DNA of 64,000 nt from Streptomyces althioticus (GCA_014649355.1 BMSW01000018.1:62001-126000), one strand, 5' to 3'. Shown: positions 47,876 to 58,105, counted from the first letter of the stretch. The notes: generated by a model not told the origin, from the letters alone. A program made the numbers and translations.

Positions 47876-49378
47876 TTACGAGCAGACCTTGCCGTCCTGC
47901 GGCACCGTGCCGTCGAGCAGGTAGGCGTTCACCGTCGAGTCGACGCAGTCGCTGCCGCTGCCGTAGGCGCCGTGGCCCTCGCCCTTCCAGGTGAGCATCA
48001 CCCCGACGCCCTTGCCCAGCTCGTCCGCCATCCGCCGCGCGCCCTCGTAGGGGGTGGCCGGGTCCCCCGTGTTGCCCACGACCAGGATCGGCTCCGCGCC
48101 CGGCGCGCTCACCTCCGGCGTCTCGAACTGGCCAGGCACCGGCCAGTCGTGGCACCAGCCCGCCGTGTCCCAGCCCAGGAACGGCCCGAAGACGGGGGAG
48201 AGCTTCTCGAACTCGGGCAGCAGCTTCCTGGTCTCCTCGACCGTCGGCCGCTGCTTGTCGTCCAGGCACGATATGACCCGCTGGGCGTGGGTCGTGGTGC
48301 CGTAGCCGCCCGAGGCGTCCCGCTCGTTGTACGCGTCCGCGAGGGCCAGCAGCTCCGTCCCGTCGCCGTCCTCGGCCGCCTCCAGCGCGCTGGTCAGCGC
48401 CGGCCAGCTGGCCTCGCTGTAGAGGGGAAGCACGATGCCGATGATCGCCAGCGACTGTGTCAGCTCGCGGCCGGAGGAGGACGTCGGCAGCGGTTCGGCG
48501 TCGATCCGGTCCAGCAGGTCCGCGATCTCCCGCGAGCCCTCCTCCGGGTCGCGTCCGGTGGACCGCAGGTAGTTGTCGAGGGCGGTCTGGAAGCCGCGGG
48601 TCTGGTTCTTGGCGTGGCCGATCGCGTCGGCCGTCGGATCGACCACCGCGTCCAGCGTCATCCGGCCGACCTTGTCGGGGAAGAGATGGGCGTAGACCCC
48701 GCCGAGCTCGGTGCCGTAGGAGATGCCGAAGTAGTGCATCCGGTCGTCGCCGAGGGCCTGCCGGATGCGGTCCATGTCACGGGCCGTGTCGGTGGTCGAG
48801 ACGTGCGCCATCAGCTTCCCGGCGGCCTTCTGGCAGCCCTTGCCGAAGTCGGCCGCGTCCTCGAGGAAGACCCGCTCCTCCGCCGGGGTGTCCGGTGTCC
48901 AGTCCACGGCGGACTCGGCGACCTCGATGGCCTTGTCGTCGCGGCAGCGGACACCGCCGCTCGCGCCCGTCCCGCGCGGGTCCCAGCTCACCAGGTCGTA
49001 GCGCTCGCGCAGGTCGGCGGCCATGTCCGCGTACGCGGGGAGGGTGGAGACGCCCGAGCCGCCCGGACCGCCGAAGTTGAACAGCAGGGAGCCGATGCGG
49101 TCGTCGCCCGTCGCCTCGGCGCGGATGAGGGCCAGGCCGATCGTCCCGCCGTCCGGCTTCGACCAGTCCAGCGGCACCTCGAGCGTGGCGCACCGCCATG
49201 CGTCGCCGGGCGCCGGACCGTCCTCGGTCGCCTCGCAGCGCTTCCAGTCGAGTGCGCTGCCGCCGCTCGCCCTGTCGTCCTTGCCGGAGTCGTCCTTCGA
49301 CGGTCCGCCCCCGCTGCAGCCGGCCGTCAGCAGCGCGGCGGCGGCGGTCAGGGCCGCCCAGCGTGTGAACCGGGTCAT
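47876..49378 (-). CDS. TAP-family lipoprotein peptidase (alpha/beta hydrolase), copy 1
   Basis: 500 residues from the ATG at 49378 (an ATG at 49387 is also possible). Signal peptide with lipobox ending at C21 (LLTAGCSG). The alpha/beta-hydrolase core has LLFNFGGPGGSGVSTLPAYA (oxyanion), LVSWDPRGTGAS, the nucleophile in YFGISYGTELGG, the acid in VVGNTGDPATPYEGA and the His in GEGHGAYG. The C-terminal TAP-like domain is typical of secreted tripeptidyl aminopeptidases such as SlpD/SlpE/Tap of Streptomyces. Anchored outside the cell, trims peptides. Tandem with a paralogue, both on the minus strand. Confidence 0.92.
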   Translation of the reverse strand: MTRFTRWAALTAAAALLTAGCSGGGPSKDDSGKDDRASGGSALDWKRCEATEDGPAPGDAWRCATLEVPLDWSKPDGGTIGLALIRAEATGDDRIGSLLFNFGGPGGSGVSTLPAYADMAADLRERYDLVSWDPRGTGASGGVRCRDDKAIEVAESAVDWTPDTPAEERVFLEDAADFGKGCQKAAGKLMAHVSTTDTARDMDRIRQALGDDRMHYFGISYGTELGGVYAHLFPDKVGRMTLDAVVDPTADAIGHAKNQTRGFQTALDNYLRSTGRDPEEGSREIADLLDRIDAEPLPTSSSGRELTQSLAIIGIVLPLYSEASWPALTSALEAAEDGDGTELLALADAYNERDASGGYGTTTHAQRVISCLDDKQRPTVEETRKLLPEFEKLSPVFGPFLGWDTAGWCHDWPVPGQFETPEVSAPGAEPILVVGNTGDPATPYEGARRMADELGKGVGVMLTWKGEGHGAYGSGSDCVDSTVNAYLLDGTVPQDGKVCS

Positions 49379-49555
49379 CTGCCACATCCCCCCTCGTGGA
49401 CCGTCCGCTTCGTGCGGCGAACGGCTGTCCCGACATCGTAGGCACGTCCGGCGTCGGCCGGGGCGGCCTGTGGAAAACCCTCTGAGCTGGGCTTTTGTCG
49501 GCGGTCCCGGCGCCACCCGGCCGTCTCACGGCCGGAAGTGCCGGAGCCGGGCGGG

Positions 49556-51106
49556 TCAGGGGCAGACCGCTCCGGCCTCCGGCACCTTGCCGTCCAGCAG
49601 ATAGCCGTGGACCGCGTTCCGCACGCAGCGGTCCTCGCTGTTGTAGGCGCCGTGCCCCTGCCCGTTGTACGTGAGTTCCACGCCGACCCCCTCACCGAGC
49701 GCCTTCGCCATGCTGCGCGCGCCCTCGTACGGGGTGGCCGGGTCGCCGGTGTTGCCGATCACCAGGATCGGGTCCGCGCCGGGAGCGCTGACGTCCGGAT
49801 GGTCGGCGGCGCCCGGCACGGCCCAGTCGGTGCAGGTGATCATTCCCCAGGCCATGAAGTCCCCGAAGAGCGGTGACGCCTCCCGGAACTCGGGCAGCAG
49901 CCGCTCCACGTCCGCCGGCGTGTAGCGGGGTTTGGCGTCGGCGCAGTTGATGGCGACGTTGGCGGGCACCAGGTTGCTGTACTCGCCGTTCTCGCTGCGT
50001 CCGTTCATCGAGTCGGCCAGCACCATCAGGATCGTGCCGTCTCCGTCGTACGCCTGCTCCAGGCCGTCGGTGAGGAAGGGCCAGAAGTCCTTCGAGTACA
50101 GGGCCTGGGCGATGCCGCTCGTCGCCATCGTCTCGGTGAGCTGCCGCGGGAAGACACCGGGGATGGACTGCCGGTCCAGGTCCCGCAGCAGCTTGGCGAT
50201 GCGGTTCTTCACGTCCTCGACGCTGTCGCCGACGGGGCACTCCTCGACCTGGGAGACGCAGTCCTCGGCGTAATTGTCGAGGGCGCGCTGGAAGCCCCGG
50301 GCCTGTCCGAGCGAGGCCTGCTCGTAGTCCAGCGCCGGGTCGACGACCGCGTCGAACACCGCCCGGCCCACCTTGTCGGGGAAGAGGTGGGCGTAGACCC
50401 CGCCGAGTTCGGTGCCGTAGGAGATGCCGAAGTAGTACAGCTTGTCGTCACCGAGGACCTGGCGCATCAGGTCGAGGTCGCGGGCGGCGTCGGTGGTGCG
50501 CACGTGCGGCAGGACGCGCCCGGAGTTGTCCTCGCAGGCCGCGTTGAACTCCTTGGTAGCGTCCAGCAGTTCCGTGCGTTCGGCGTTGTCGTCGGGGGTG
50601 CCGTCCTGCTGGAAGAACTGGTCGAGCTCCTGGTCGTCCTCGCAGGTGACCGGTGCGCTGCGGCCCACCCCGCGCGGGTCGAAGCTCACCAGGTCGTACC
50701 GGGTGCGCAGGGTGGCGTAGTCCTTGCCGAACGCGGGCAGCGTGGTGACGCCCGAGCCGCCGGGCCCGCCGAAGTTGAAGACCAGCGAGCCGATCCGCTC
50801 GCCCTCCGGGCCGCTCGACCGGACGCGGATCAGTGCCAGGCCGATGGTGTCACCGTCCGGGTCGTCCCAGTCCAGGGGCGCCTTCATCGTCGCGCACTCC
50901 CACCGGCCCCGGGCACCTGGCAGGGGCGACGGCGACGCACCTCCGCCCTGGGCCTCGTCCGGGGCGGGGCAGGCCTTCCAGTCCAGCTTCTGCCGTGTCA
51001 GGTCCTGGGCCGGGCCGTCCCCCTCGGCACAGCCCGCCAGCAGTGCGGGCAGCAGGAGGGCACAGGCGGACAGGGCTGCGGCACGGAGCCGGAAGGGGCG
51101 GGGCAT
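49556..51106 (-). CDS. TAP-family lipoprotein peptidase, copy 2
   Basis: 516 residues from the ATG at 51106. Lipobox ends at C26 (LLAGCAEG). Same domain order as its neighbour: LVFNFGGPGGSGVTTLPAFG, LVSFDPRGVGRSAPV, YFGISYGTELGG, VIGNTGDPATPYEGA and GQGHGAYN. The two proteins share long identical stretches (GTELGGVYAHLFPDKVGR), so they arose by tandem duplication, but the linker and cysteines differ. Likely secreted aminopeptidase acting on the last steps of extracellular peptide use. Transcribed toward copy 1 with 177 bp between them, so each may have its own promoter. Confidence 0.92.
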   Translation of the reverse strand: MPRPFRLRAAALSACALLLPALLAGCAEGDGPAQDLTRQKLDWKACPAPDEAQGGGASPSPLPGARGRWECATMKAPLDWDDPDGDTIGLALIRVRSSGPEGERIGSLVFNFGGPGGSGVTTLPAFGKDYATLRTRYDLVSFDPRGVGRSAPVTCEDDQELDQFFQQDGTPDDNAERTELLDATKEFNAACEDNSGRVLPHVRTTDAARDLDLMRQVLGDDKLYYFGISYGTELGGVYAHLFPDKVGRAVFDAVVDPALDYEQASLGQARGFQRALDNYAEDCVSQVEECPVGDSVEDVKNRIAKLLRDLDRQSIPGVFPRQLTETMATSGIAQALYSKDFWPFLTDGLEQAYDGDGTILMVLADSMNGRSENGEYSNLVPANVAINCADAKPRYTPADVERLLPEFREASPLFGDFMAWGMITCTDWAVPGAADHPDVSAPGADPILVIGNTGDPATPYEGARSMAKALGEGVGVELTYNGQGHGAYNSEDRCVRNAVHGYLLDGKVPEAGAVCP

Positions 51107-51192
51107 GTCCCCATCCTGCGGTCGCCCGCGCCGTGGCGCGCGGGACACGGGCCGTCCGAGGGAGGTCGCCGGCCGGCCGACGTCTCAGCCGG

Positions 51193-53892
51193 TCACAAGG
51201 CCGCTTTGCGGGTGAGGTGGTTGAAGGCGAGCCAGCCCGGCAGCACGGGCAGCCACAGGGTCAGCAGCCGGAAGAGCAGCACGGCGGGCGCGGCGACCTC
51301 CTTGGGCAGGCCGACCGCGATCAGACCGACGGTGAGGGTGGCCTCCACGGCGCCCACACCGCCCGGCGTCGGCGCGGCGGACCCGAGGGCGTTGCCCGCG
51401 AGGAAGACGACGGCGACGCTGGCGAGGCTCACCGAGGTCGACTCGTCGCCGAACGCCCGGATCGAGGCGTCCAGGCACATCACGAAGCAGGCGGTCAGCA
51501 GCAGCATGCCGCCGATGCCGGTGACCAGCTTCTGCGGCCGCTGCAGCACGTCGAGCATGCGCGGCACGACACCCGCGAACAGCGACCGCACGCGCGTGAC
51601 GACGAACTTCCGCAGGAACGGCACCGAGGTCACCACGAGCACCAGCACCGCGACCGTCAGCAGACCGCCGATGACCGTGCGGGACGGCGACAGCGAGGGC
51701 GTCTTCTCGGTACCGGTCAGATAGCCGAACGCCAGCAGCATCAGGATGTGACAGCCGAGCCCGAACAGCTGCGACGCGCCGACGCTCGCCACCGCGAGCC
51801 CAGGACGCACCCCCGCGCGCTGGAGGAAGCGGGTGTTCAGCGCGACGCCGCCGACCGCGGCCGGGGCGACGATCTTCACGAAGGAGCCGGCGACCTGCGC
51901 CGCCACGGTGCGCGGGAACGGCACCCGTTCCGGCACGAACCCGAGGAGCGCCATCGCGGCCGCCACGTAGCTCAGCGCCGAGAACAGCACCGCCGCGGCC
52001 ACCCAGCCCCACTCCGCGTTGGAGATCAGCGGGCCGAACTCGATGTGGGTGAGCTGTGTCAGCAGGAAGTACGCGCCGATCGCGCCCGCGATGAGGCTGA
52101 TCAGCGTGCGGGGGCGCACCCGCTCCAGCCGGGCCGGCTCGACCGGGGCCTGCGGCCTGATCCGCAGCACCTCCTGCCGGATCTGGCTGAGCAGATCCTC
52201 CTCGCGTGCCTCGTCGAGAGCCTCGTCGATGGCCCGCTTCTCGGCCCGCTGCTCCGCCCGTACGGCCTTCTTGTCCGCCTTGTCGAGCACGAGGGGGCCG
52301 GAGTCGTCCTCCTCGCTCGCGCGGGCCGGACGGGAGTGGCGGGAGGCCTCCAGGACCGCCTCGCGTTCCCGCTCGGCGCGCTCCCGGGCGAGCCGGCGCA
52401 GCGTCGCGCGCGTGGAGCGGCTCAGCGCGATCGGCTGGAGCATCGGCAGGCAGTCCGCCACGGCGTCCGGGCCGAGGACGCTCAGCGCGGAGGCCACCGC
52501 GCGCTCGGCGCCCACCCGCAGCCCCAGCGTCACCAGCAGCTGCGAGACGTCCATCCGCAGCAGCAGGTCGCCGGCCGCGATCTCCCCGCCGCGCAGGTCG
52601 GTGAGGATCACCGTGCCGGAACGATCCACCAGGATGGCGTCGCCCACCAGCCTGCGGTGCGCGATACGGCGGGACTGGAGCGCCTTCACCTGGTGCCAGG
52701 TGTCGCGCAGCAGCTCGTCGGTGATCTCCTCGTCGTCCAGCGAGTCCAGCGTGCGCCCGCCGGTGTGCTCGTAGACCAGCATCACCGCGTCGGGGCCCAG
52801 CTCCGACGTGGCGATCAGCTTGGGCGCGTTGGCGCCGGCCGCGATGGCCGCGTAGGCCAGCAGGGCCTCCTGCTCCAGCGCCTGGCGCAGCGACTGGAGG
52901 CTCCGGCGGGTGGCGAAGCCGCGCAGCGCCAGGTTGCGCCACGCGCGGTAGAAGAAGCCCTGCGCCTGCTGCTCGCGGTCGACGACGGTGACGTCCAGGG
53001 GCGGGCCGTCGTCCAGGGTGACGAAGTAGCGCCGCCCCCGGTCGCCTCCCTCGGCCGCGTCGGCCGCCTCCTCGCGGGACGCGGTCACGGGGCGGAAGCC
53101 GACCGTGCGGAGGCCCGCCATCAGGGTGCGGCCGGTGGGCCGGACGTTGGGCGAGCCGACGGCGTAGAGCGTGCCGTAGGCGACGGTCCAGCCGATCAGC
53201 ACCGTGAGGATGATCGAGAACGGGGTGGTGTACCCCGTGACCAGCATCGAGAAGGCGTCGAGCAGCAGCACCACCCACAGGACCGCGCGCCACCGTGGTC
53301 TGCGGGACATGCCGACGGCGGTCATGTACGCGATGACCGGCGCGAGGTAGCCGTGCACGGGGTCGGTCAGGGCGTGGATGTCGCCGGGGGAGGGCTGGGT
53401 GAGCGCGTCCTGGATCGAGTCGGGGGCGGCCCGCGCGACCCACAGGTCGGTGGCGAGCGTCACCCCGTGCGCCAGCACGGCGGCGAGCACGCCGTCGGCG
53501 ATCCGCAGCCCGTCCCGTTTGATCAGACGTTCGATCGCGAAGGCGACCGGGACCAGCAGGATCGCGATGCTGGAGGCCAGGCCCGCGATCTTGATGAGCA
53601 GGTCGGGCGCCTGTCCGGTGCCCTTGTTGATGTCCTGTTCGAGACCCGAGGTGGTGCCGTGGGCGAACGCGGCGATCGCCAGCAGTACCACGACCGCGAG
53701 CAGGCCGCCCACCAGCCGCATGAGGTCGGACGGGCGGTGCACGCGCGCGGGGAGCAGCGGTTCGTCGCCCTCCACCTCGTCGATGTGCGCGACGTCCCGG
53801 TGTGCTCCGCCGGGCTCCCGCGCGGTGTCCGGGCGCGACGAGGCGTCAGGGGTGCCCTCCGTGTCCTCGGGGTGCGCACCCTGCTGCTTCAT
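51193..53892 (-). CDS. LPG-synthase-like flippase protein with central kinase-like domain
   Basis: 899 residues from the ATG at 53892 (GAGAAGAG upstream; an ATG at 53916 is possible). Residues ~55-250 hold about six membrane helices. Residues ~290-500 look like a protein-kinase/aminoglycoside-phosphotransferase fold (LAYAAIAAGANAPKLIATSE, AHRRLVGDAILVDRSG as the catalytic-loop equivalent, ILTDLRGGEIA as the DFG equivalent). A charged linker rich in Glu/Arg follows. Residues ~610-899 are the LPG_synthase_TM/UPF0104 (flippase-like) domain with GSFVKIVAPAAVGGVALNTR and GNALGSAAPTPGGVGAVEAT. The HxD of active kinases is not obvious, so it may be a pseudokinase. Probable lipid handling in the membrane. 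Confidence 0.85.
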   Translation of the reverse strand: MKQQGAHPEDTEGTPDASSRPDTAREPGGAHRDVAHIDEVEGDEPLLPARVHRPSDLMRLVGGLLAVVVLLAIAAFAHGTTSGLEQDINKGTGQAPDLLIKIAGLASSIAILLVPVAFAIERLIKRDGLRIADGVLAAVLAHGVTLATDLWVARAAPDSIQDALTQPSPGDIHALTDPVHGYLAPVIAYMTAVGMSRRPRWRAVLWVVLLLDAFSMLVTGYTTPFSIILTVLIGWTVAYGTLYAVGSPNVRPTGRTLMAGLRTVGFRPVTASREEAADAAEGGDRGRRYFVTLDDGPPLDVTVVDREQQAQGFFYRAWRNLALRGFATRRSLQSLRQALEQEALLAYAAIAAGANAPKLIATSELGPDAVMLVYEHTGGRTLDSLDDEEITDELLRDTWHQVKALQSRRIAHRRLVGDAILVDRSGTVILTDLRGGEIAAGDLLLRMDVSQLLVTLGLRVGAERAVASALSVLGPDAVADCLPMLQPIALSRSTRATLRRLARERAEREREAVLEASRHSRPARASEEDDSGPLVLDKADKKAVRAEQRAEKRAIDEALDEAREEDLLSQIRQEVLRIRPQAPVEPARLERVRPRTLISLIAGAIGAYFLLTQLTHIEFGPLISNAEWGWVAAAVLFSALSYVAAAMALLGFVPERVPFPRTVAAQVAGSFVKIVAPAAVGGVALNTRFLQRAGVRPGLAVASVGASQLFGLGCHILMLLAFGYLTGTEKTPSLSPSRTVIGGLLTVAVLVLVVTSVPFLRKFVVTRVRSLFAGVVPRMLDVLQRPQKLVTGIGGMLLLTACFVMCLDASIRAFGDESTSVSLASVAVVFLAGNALGSAAPTPGGVGAVEATLTVGLIAVGLPKEVAAPAVLLFRLLTLWLPVLPGWLAFNHLTRKAAL

Positions 53893-54080
53893 CGTCTCTT
53901 CTCGATCTCGTATCACCGGTCACCGCCCGCACGATGGTGGCATGCCGTACCGCCACAAGGGGGCATCAGGGTCCACAAGCGGGGCGGCACAGTCTGCCCG
54001 AAGCGGTGCTCGGGGGCGAGTCGCCCGCCCGTGTCCGCGGACGCGCCGCGTTGTCGGTGCGGTGGGGCAGGATGGTCCGG

Positions 54081-54467
54081 ATGAGCCAGGAGAGTCTTCC
54101 GTCCGAGGGGGGTCCGGAGCACCCGGACGCCCTGCCGGCGTACGCCGAGCGGGTCCTGGAGGTCGCCGAGCTGATCCCGCCGGGCCGCGTCATGACGTAC
54201 GGGGACGTGGCCGAGTGGCTGGAGGAGGGCGGGCCCCGGCAGGTGGGGCGTGTGATGGCGCTCTACGGCGGCGCCGTCCCCTGGTGGCGCGTGGTCCGCG
54301 CGGACGGCGTGCTGCTGCCCGGACACGAGCTGCGCGCCCTCGGCCACTACCGCGCGGAGGGCACACCTCTGCGGGAGGCGGGCCGGGCGGCGGAGGGCCA
54401 TGTGCCACGCCTCGACATGAGACGCGCGCGGTGGGACGGCGGCGCGGACACCGGGGGTCACACCTGA
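54081..54467 (+). CDS. Alkyltransferase-like (ATL) DNA-binding protein
   Basis: 128 residues from the ATG at 54081 (an ATG at 54072 is possible). Resembles the DNA-binding domain of O6-alkylguanine-DNA alkyltransferase: VLEVAELIPPGRVMTYGDVA (HTH helices), GPRQVGRVMALYGGAVPWWR (Arg finger region) and VVRADGVLLPGHELRALGHY. The catalytic PCHRV motif is PWWRVV here, so it lacks the alkyl-accepting Cys and is an ATL protein, which binds O6-alkylguanine and passes lesions to nucleotide-excision repair. Equivalent to Rv3204 next to adnAB, so it lies in a DNA-repair block. Confidence 0.88.
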   Translation: MSQESLPSEGGPEHPDALPAYAERVLEVAELIPPGRVMTYGDVAEWLEEGGPRQVGRVMALYGGAVPWWRVVRADGVLLPGHELRALGHYRAEGTPLREAGRAAEGHVPRLDMRRARWDGGADTGGHT

Positions 54468-54724
54468 CAGCTTCCGCCATCCCCGCGGCCGCCGTGTGAC
54501 GTGTGATCCTTCAGGGGGACATGAGGCACATCCGCGGCATGACGTACGTTCGAGGGTCGAGGGGCGTGGGTGCCAGGAGCGACGGGAGGGAAGAAGCGGA
54601 AACGCTGCTTCCGCTCCGGTCCCCGGCGTAGCGTCGGCTGCGCGTGGCCCCCTCACCCTCCGACCACCGCCCCGCACACGCGGCGCAGCGCCCCACAGCA
54701 CACCCACCAGGACCGGCGAACCAC

Positions 54725-57700
54725 GTGAGCTCCTCTTCCTCCACCAGCGGCCTGTCGCACCCCCCGGTGCGGCGGGGGAGCCGTGGCGCCTATCGACTGG
54801 TGCGTACCCCGCCGGCCCGCGTGGATCCCCCTCCACTGGACGCCGCCCAGCGTTCCGTGGTTGAGCACGGCTCCGGGCCGCTGCTCGTCCTCGCCGGTCC
54901 CGGCACCGGCAAGACCACCACACTCGTCGAGTCCGTGGCCGCCCGCGTCGCGCGCGGCGGCGACCCCGCGCGCATCCTGGTCCTCACCTTCAGCCGCAAG
55001 GCCGCCGTCGAGCTGCGCGACCGCATGGCGCTGCGCATCGGCGCGGCCCGCGCCCCGCAGGCGACCACCTTCCACAGCTTCTGCTACGCCCTGGTCCGCG
55101 CCCACCAGGACAGCGACCTGTTCGTGGAGCCGCTGCGGCTGCTCTCCGGACCCGAGCAGGACGTCACCGTGCGCGAGCTGCTCGCCGGCCAGGTGGACCT
55201 GGAGCGGCTCGGGCTGTCCCACGTGCGCTGGCCGGACGACCTGCGCGCCTGCCTGACCACCCGCGGCTTCGCCGACGAGGTCCGCGCCGTGCTCGCCCGC
55301 AGCCGCGAGCTCGGGCTCGACCCCGACGCCCTGGACGCCTTCGCCCGCCGTATCGGCCGCCCCGACTGGCGCGCCGCGTCCGCCTTCCTCGCCGAGTACC
55401 TCGACGTCCTCGACCTCCAGGGCGTCATCGACTACGCCGAGCTCGTCCACCGCGCGGTGCTCCTCGCCCGCCGGCCCGAGACCGCCGGGCAGCTCGCCGA
55501 CCGCTACGACGCCGTCTACGTCGACGAGTACCAGGACACCGACCCCGCCCAGGTACGGCTGCTGCACGCCCTGGCGTCCGGCGGCCGCACCCTCGTCGCC
55601 CTCGGCGACCCCGACCAGTCGATCTACGCGTTCCGGGGCGCCGACGTCGGCGGCATCCTGGAGTTCCCGCACGCCTTCCCGCGCGCGGACGGCCGCCCCG
55701 CGCCCGTCCAGGTGCTGCGCACCTCCCGGCGCTCCGGCGCCGCGCTCCTCGAAGCCACCCGGCGGATCACCCGCCGCATGCCGCTGCCCCGGCTGCCCGC
55801 CGAGAAGGTCCGCCTGCACCGCGAGCCGGCGCCCGTGCGGGAGGGCGGCCGGGTCGAGGTGTTCACCTACCCGACGGCCGGCACCGAGCTGGACAACATC
55901 GCCGACATCCTGCGCCGCGCGCACCTGGAGGACGGCGTCCCCTGGAACGACATGGCGGTCCTGGTCCGCGCGGGCGCCCGCACCCTGCCGGTGGTCCGCC
56001 GCGCCCTCACGTCCGCGGGCGTCCCGGTCGACGTCGACGGCGACGACCTGCCCCTGCGGCACGAGCCGGCCGTCGCCCCGCTGCTGACCGCCCTGCGCGC
56101 GGTGGCGAGGGCGGAGGAGGAACGCCGACCGGGCGCGGGGGACGCGGCGGGCGCCGGATCGGGCGCAGTGGACACCGGGTCGGACGCGGCGGATGCCGGT
56201 ACCGACGAGGCGGACACCGGGAACGGACCCGGCTGGCTCGACACCGAGACCGCTCTCACCCTCCTCACCTCCCCCCTCGCCGGCATGGACGCCGCCGACC
56301 TGCGGCGGCTCGGACGCGCGCTGCGTGAGGAGGAGCGGGCGGCCGGGAACCCCCTGCCGCCGCCCTCGGACGAACTGCTCGCCCGCGCGCTGGCCGAGCC
56401 CGAGCGGCTCGCCGTGCACGACCCCGTCTACGCGCGCGGGGCGCAACGGCTCGGCGCCCTGCTGCGCCGGGCCCGCGAGTGCCTGGCCGGCGGCGGCACG
56501 GCCGAGGAGGCCCTCTGGGAGCTGTGGGACGGCACCCCCTGGCCGCAGCGCCTGGAACGCGCGGCCCGGCGCGGCGGCGCGGCCGGCCGCAACGCCGACC
56601 GCGACCTCGACGCCGTGTGCGCGCTGTTCGCCACCGCCGCGCGCGCGGAGGAGCGTACGGGCGGGCGCGGCGCCCTCAACTTCCTCGAGGAGATCGAGGC
56701 CGAGGACATCGCCGCCGACACCCTCACCCGCCGCGCCGCACGCCCCGACGCCGTACGCCTGATGACCGCGCACCGTTCCAAGGGCCTGGAGTGGGGCCTG
56801 GTCGTCGTGGCCGGCGTGCAGGAGGGCCTGTGGCCGGACCTGCGCCGCCGCGGCTCCCTGCTGGAGGCCGACCGCATCGGCCGCGACGGGCTCGCCGAGC
56901 CGCTCACCCCGGGCGCGCTGCTCGCCGAGGAGCGCCGCCTGTTCTACGTCGCCGCCACGCGCGCGCGTGACCGCCTGGTGGTGACGGCCGTGAAGGCGCC
57001 GTCCGACGACGGCGACCAGCCCTCCCGCTTCCTCACCGAGCTCGGCGTCGAGCCCCGGGACGTCACCGGACGCCCGCGCCGCCCGCTGTCCGTCGCCGCG
57101 CTCGTCGCCGAACTGCGCGCCACCACGGTCGACCCCCGCGTCTCGGACGCCCTGCGCGAGGCCGCCGCCCGGCGGCTGGCCCGGCTCGCCGCGCTCGCCG
57201 ACGAGGACGGCCGCCCCCTGGTGCCGTCCGCGCACCCCTACCGCTGGTGGGGCATGTACGAACCCACGCACAGCAAGGTGCCGCTGCGCGACCGCGACCA
57301 GCCCGTGGTGCTCTCCGGCAGCGCCCTCGACCAGCTGGCCAACACCTGCGCCCTGCAGTGGTTCCTCGGCCGCGAGGTGAAGGCCGACGCGCCCGCCACC
57401 GCCGCCCAGGGCTTCGGCAACGTCGTCCACGTCCTCGCCGACGAGGTCGCCTCCGGGCACACCCCCGCCGACCTCGACGTCCTCATGGAACGCCTCGACT
57501 CCGTGTGGAACGCCCTCGCCTTCGACGCGCCCTGGAAGTCGGCGCAGGAGAAGGAGAACGCGCGCGTCGCGCTCGAACGCTTCCTGAAGTGGCACGTCAT
57601 GGACCGCACCGGCCGCACCCCGGTGGCCAGTGAGCACGACTTCGACGTCACCCTGGACTCCGGCGACTACCAGGTCCGCATCCGGGGCCAGATGGACCGC

Positions 57701-58105
57701 GTAGAGGCCGACGGCGAGGGCCGCGCCTACGTCGTCGACTTCAAGACCGGCAAGCAGGCACCCAGCTCCAAGGAGGTGGAACGCCACCCCCAGCTCGCCG
57801 TGTACCAACTCGCCGTCCGCGAGGGCGCCGTCGACGGGGCCTTCGACGGGACGCGCCCCGAACCAGGCGGCGCCGAACTCGTCCAGCTCCGGCAGGGCGC
57901 CGCCAAGCGGGACGGCGGCGAGACCCTGCCCAAGGTGCAGGCTCAGGAGCCGCTGGAGGGGGAGTGGGTCGGCGACCTGCTGGCCACCGCGGCCGGCAAG
58001 GTCCTCGACGAACGCTTCACCCCGACCGCGGGCCAGCACTGCGCGCACTGCGCGTTCCGGGCGTCGTGCAGCGCCCGCCCCGAGGGCCGCCACGTCGTCG
58101 AGTGA
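54725..58105 (+). CDS. adnA: AdnA-type helicase-nuclease subunit
   Basis: 1126 residues from the GTG at 54725; the frame is open to a GTG at 54644 (a TAGCGT box at 54629 could serve either). UvrD-like SF1A motor: LAGPGTGKTTTLVES with K63, VYVDEYQDTDPAQVRLL with D267, ALGDPDQSIYAFRG, VRLMTAHRSKGLEWGLVVVA and FYVAATRARD. The C-terminal RecB-like nuclease has QMDRVEA and VVDFKTGKQ (D1005, K1007). Cysteines C875, C1106, C1109 and C1115 form the AddB-type 4Fe-4S staple. A Gly/Ala/Asp-rich insertion lies near residues 480-515. Partner of the AdnB gene downstream in double-strand-break end resection. Confidence 0.93.
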   Translation: MSSSSSTSGLSHPPVRRGSRGAYRLVRTPPARVDPPPLDAAQRSVVEHGSGPLLVLAGPGTGKTTTLVESVAARVARGGDPARILVLTFSRKAAVELRDRMALRIGAARAPQATTFHSFCYALVRAHQDSDLFVEPLRLLSGPEQDVTVRELLAGQVDLERLGLSHVRWPDDLRACLTTRGFADEVRAVLARSRELGLDPDALDAFARRIGRPDWRAASAFLAEYLDVLDLQGVIDYAELVHRAVLLARRPETAGQLADRYDAVYVDEYQDTDPAQVRLLHALASGGRTLVALGDPDQSIYAFRGADVGGILEFPHAFPRADGRPAPVQVLRTSRRSGAALLEATRRITRRMPLPRLPAEKVRLHREPAPVREGGRVEVFTYPTAGTELDNIADILRRAHLEDGVPWNDMAVLVRAGARTLPVVRRALTSAGVPVDVDGDDLPLRHEPAVAPLLTALRAVARAEEERRPGAGDAAGAGSGAVDTGSDAADAGTDEADTGNGPGWLDTETALTLLTSPLAGMDAADLRRLGRALREEERAAGNPLPPPSDELLARALAEPERLAVHDPVYARGAQRLGALLRRARECLAGGGTAEEALWELWDGTPWPQRLERAARRGGAAGRNADRDLDAVCALFATAARAEERTGGRGALNFLEEIEAEDIAADTLTRRAARPDAVRLMTAHRSKGLEWGLVVVAGVQEGLWPDLRRRGSLLEADRIGRDGLAEPLTPGALLAEERRLFYVAATRARDRLVVTAVKAPSDDGDQPSRFLTELGVEPRDVTGRPRRPLSVAALVAELRATTVDPRVSDALREAAARRLARLAALADEDGRPLVPSAHPYRWWGMYEPTHSKVPLRDRDQPVVLSGSALDQLANTCALQWFLGREVKADAPATAAQGFGNVVHVLADEVASGHTPADLDVLMERLDSVWNALAFDAPWKSAQEKENARVALERFLKWHVMDRTGRTPVASEHDFDVTLDSGDYQVRIRGQMDRVEADGEGRAYVVDFKTGKQAPSSKEVERHPQLAVYQLAVREGAVDGAFDGTRPEPGGAELVQLRQGAAKRDGGETLPKVQAQEPLEGEWVGDLLATAAGKVLDERFTPTAGQHCAHCAFRASCSARPEGRHVVE

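Noticed and set aside
54560..54600. SOS/LexA box before adnA
   Set aside because: Only half-sites such as TTCGAG are present; no TCGAAC-N4-GTTCGA dyad.
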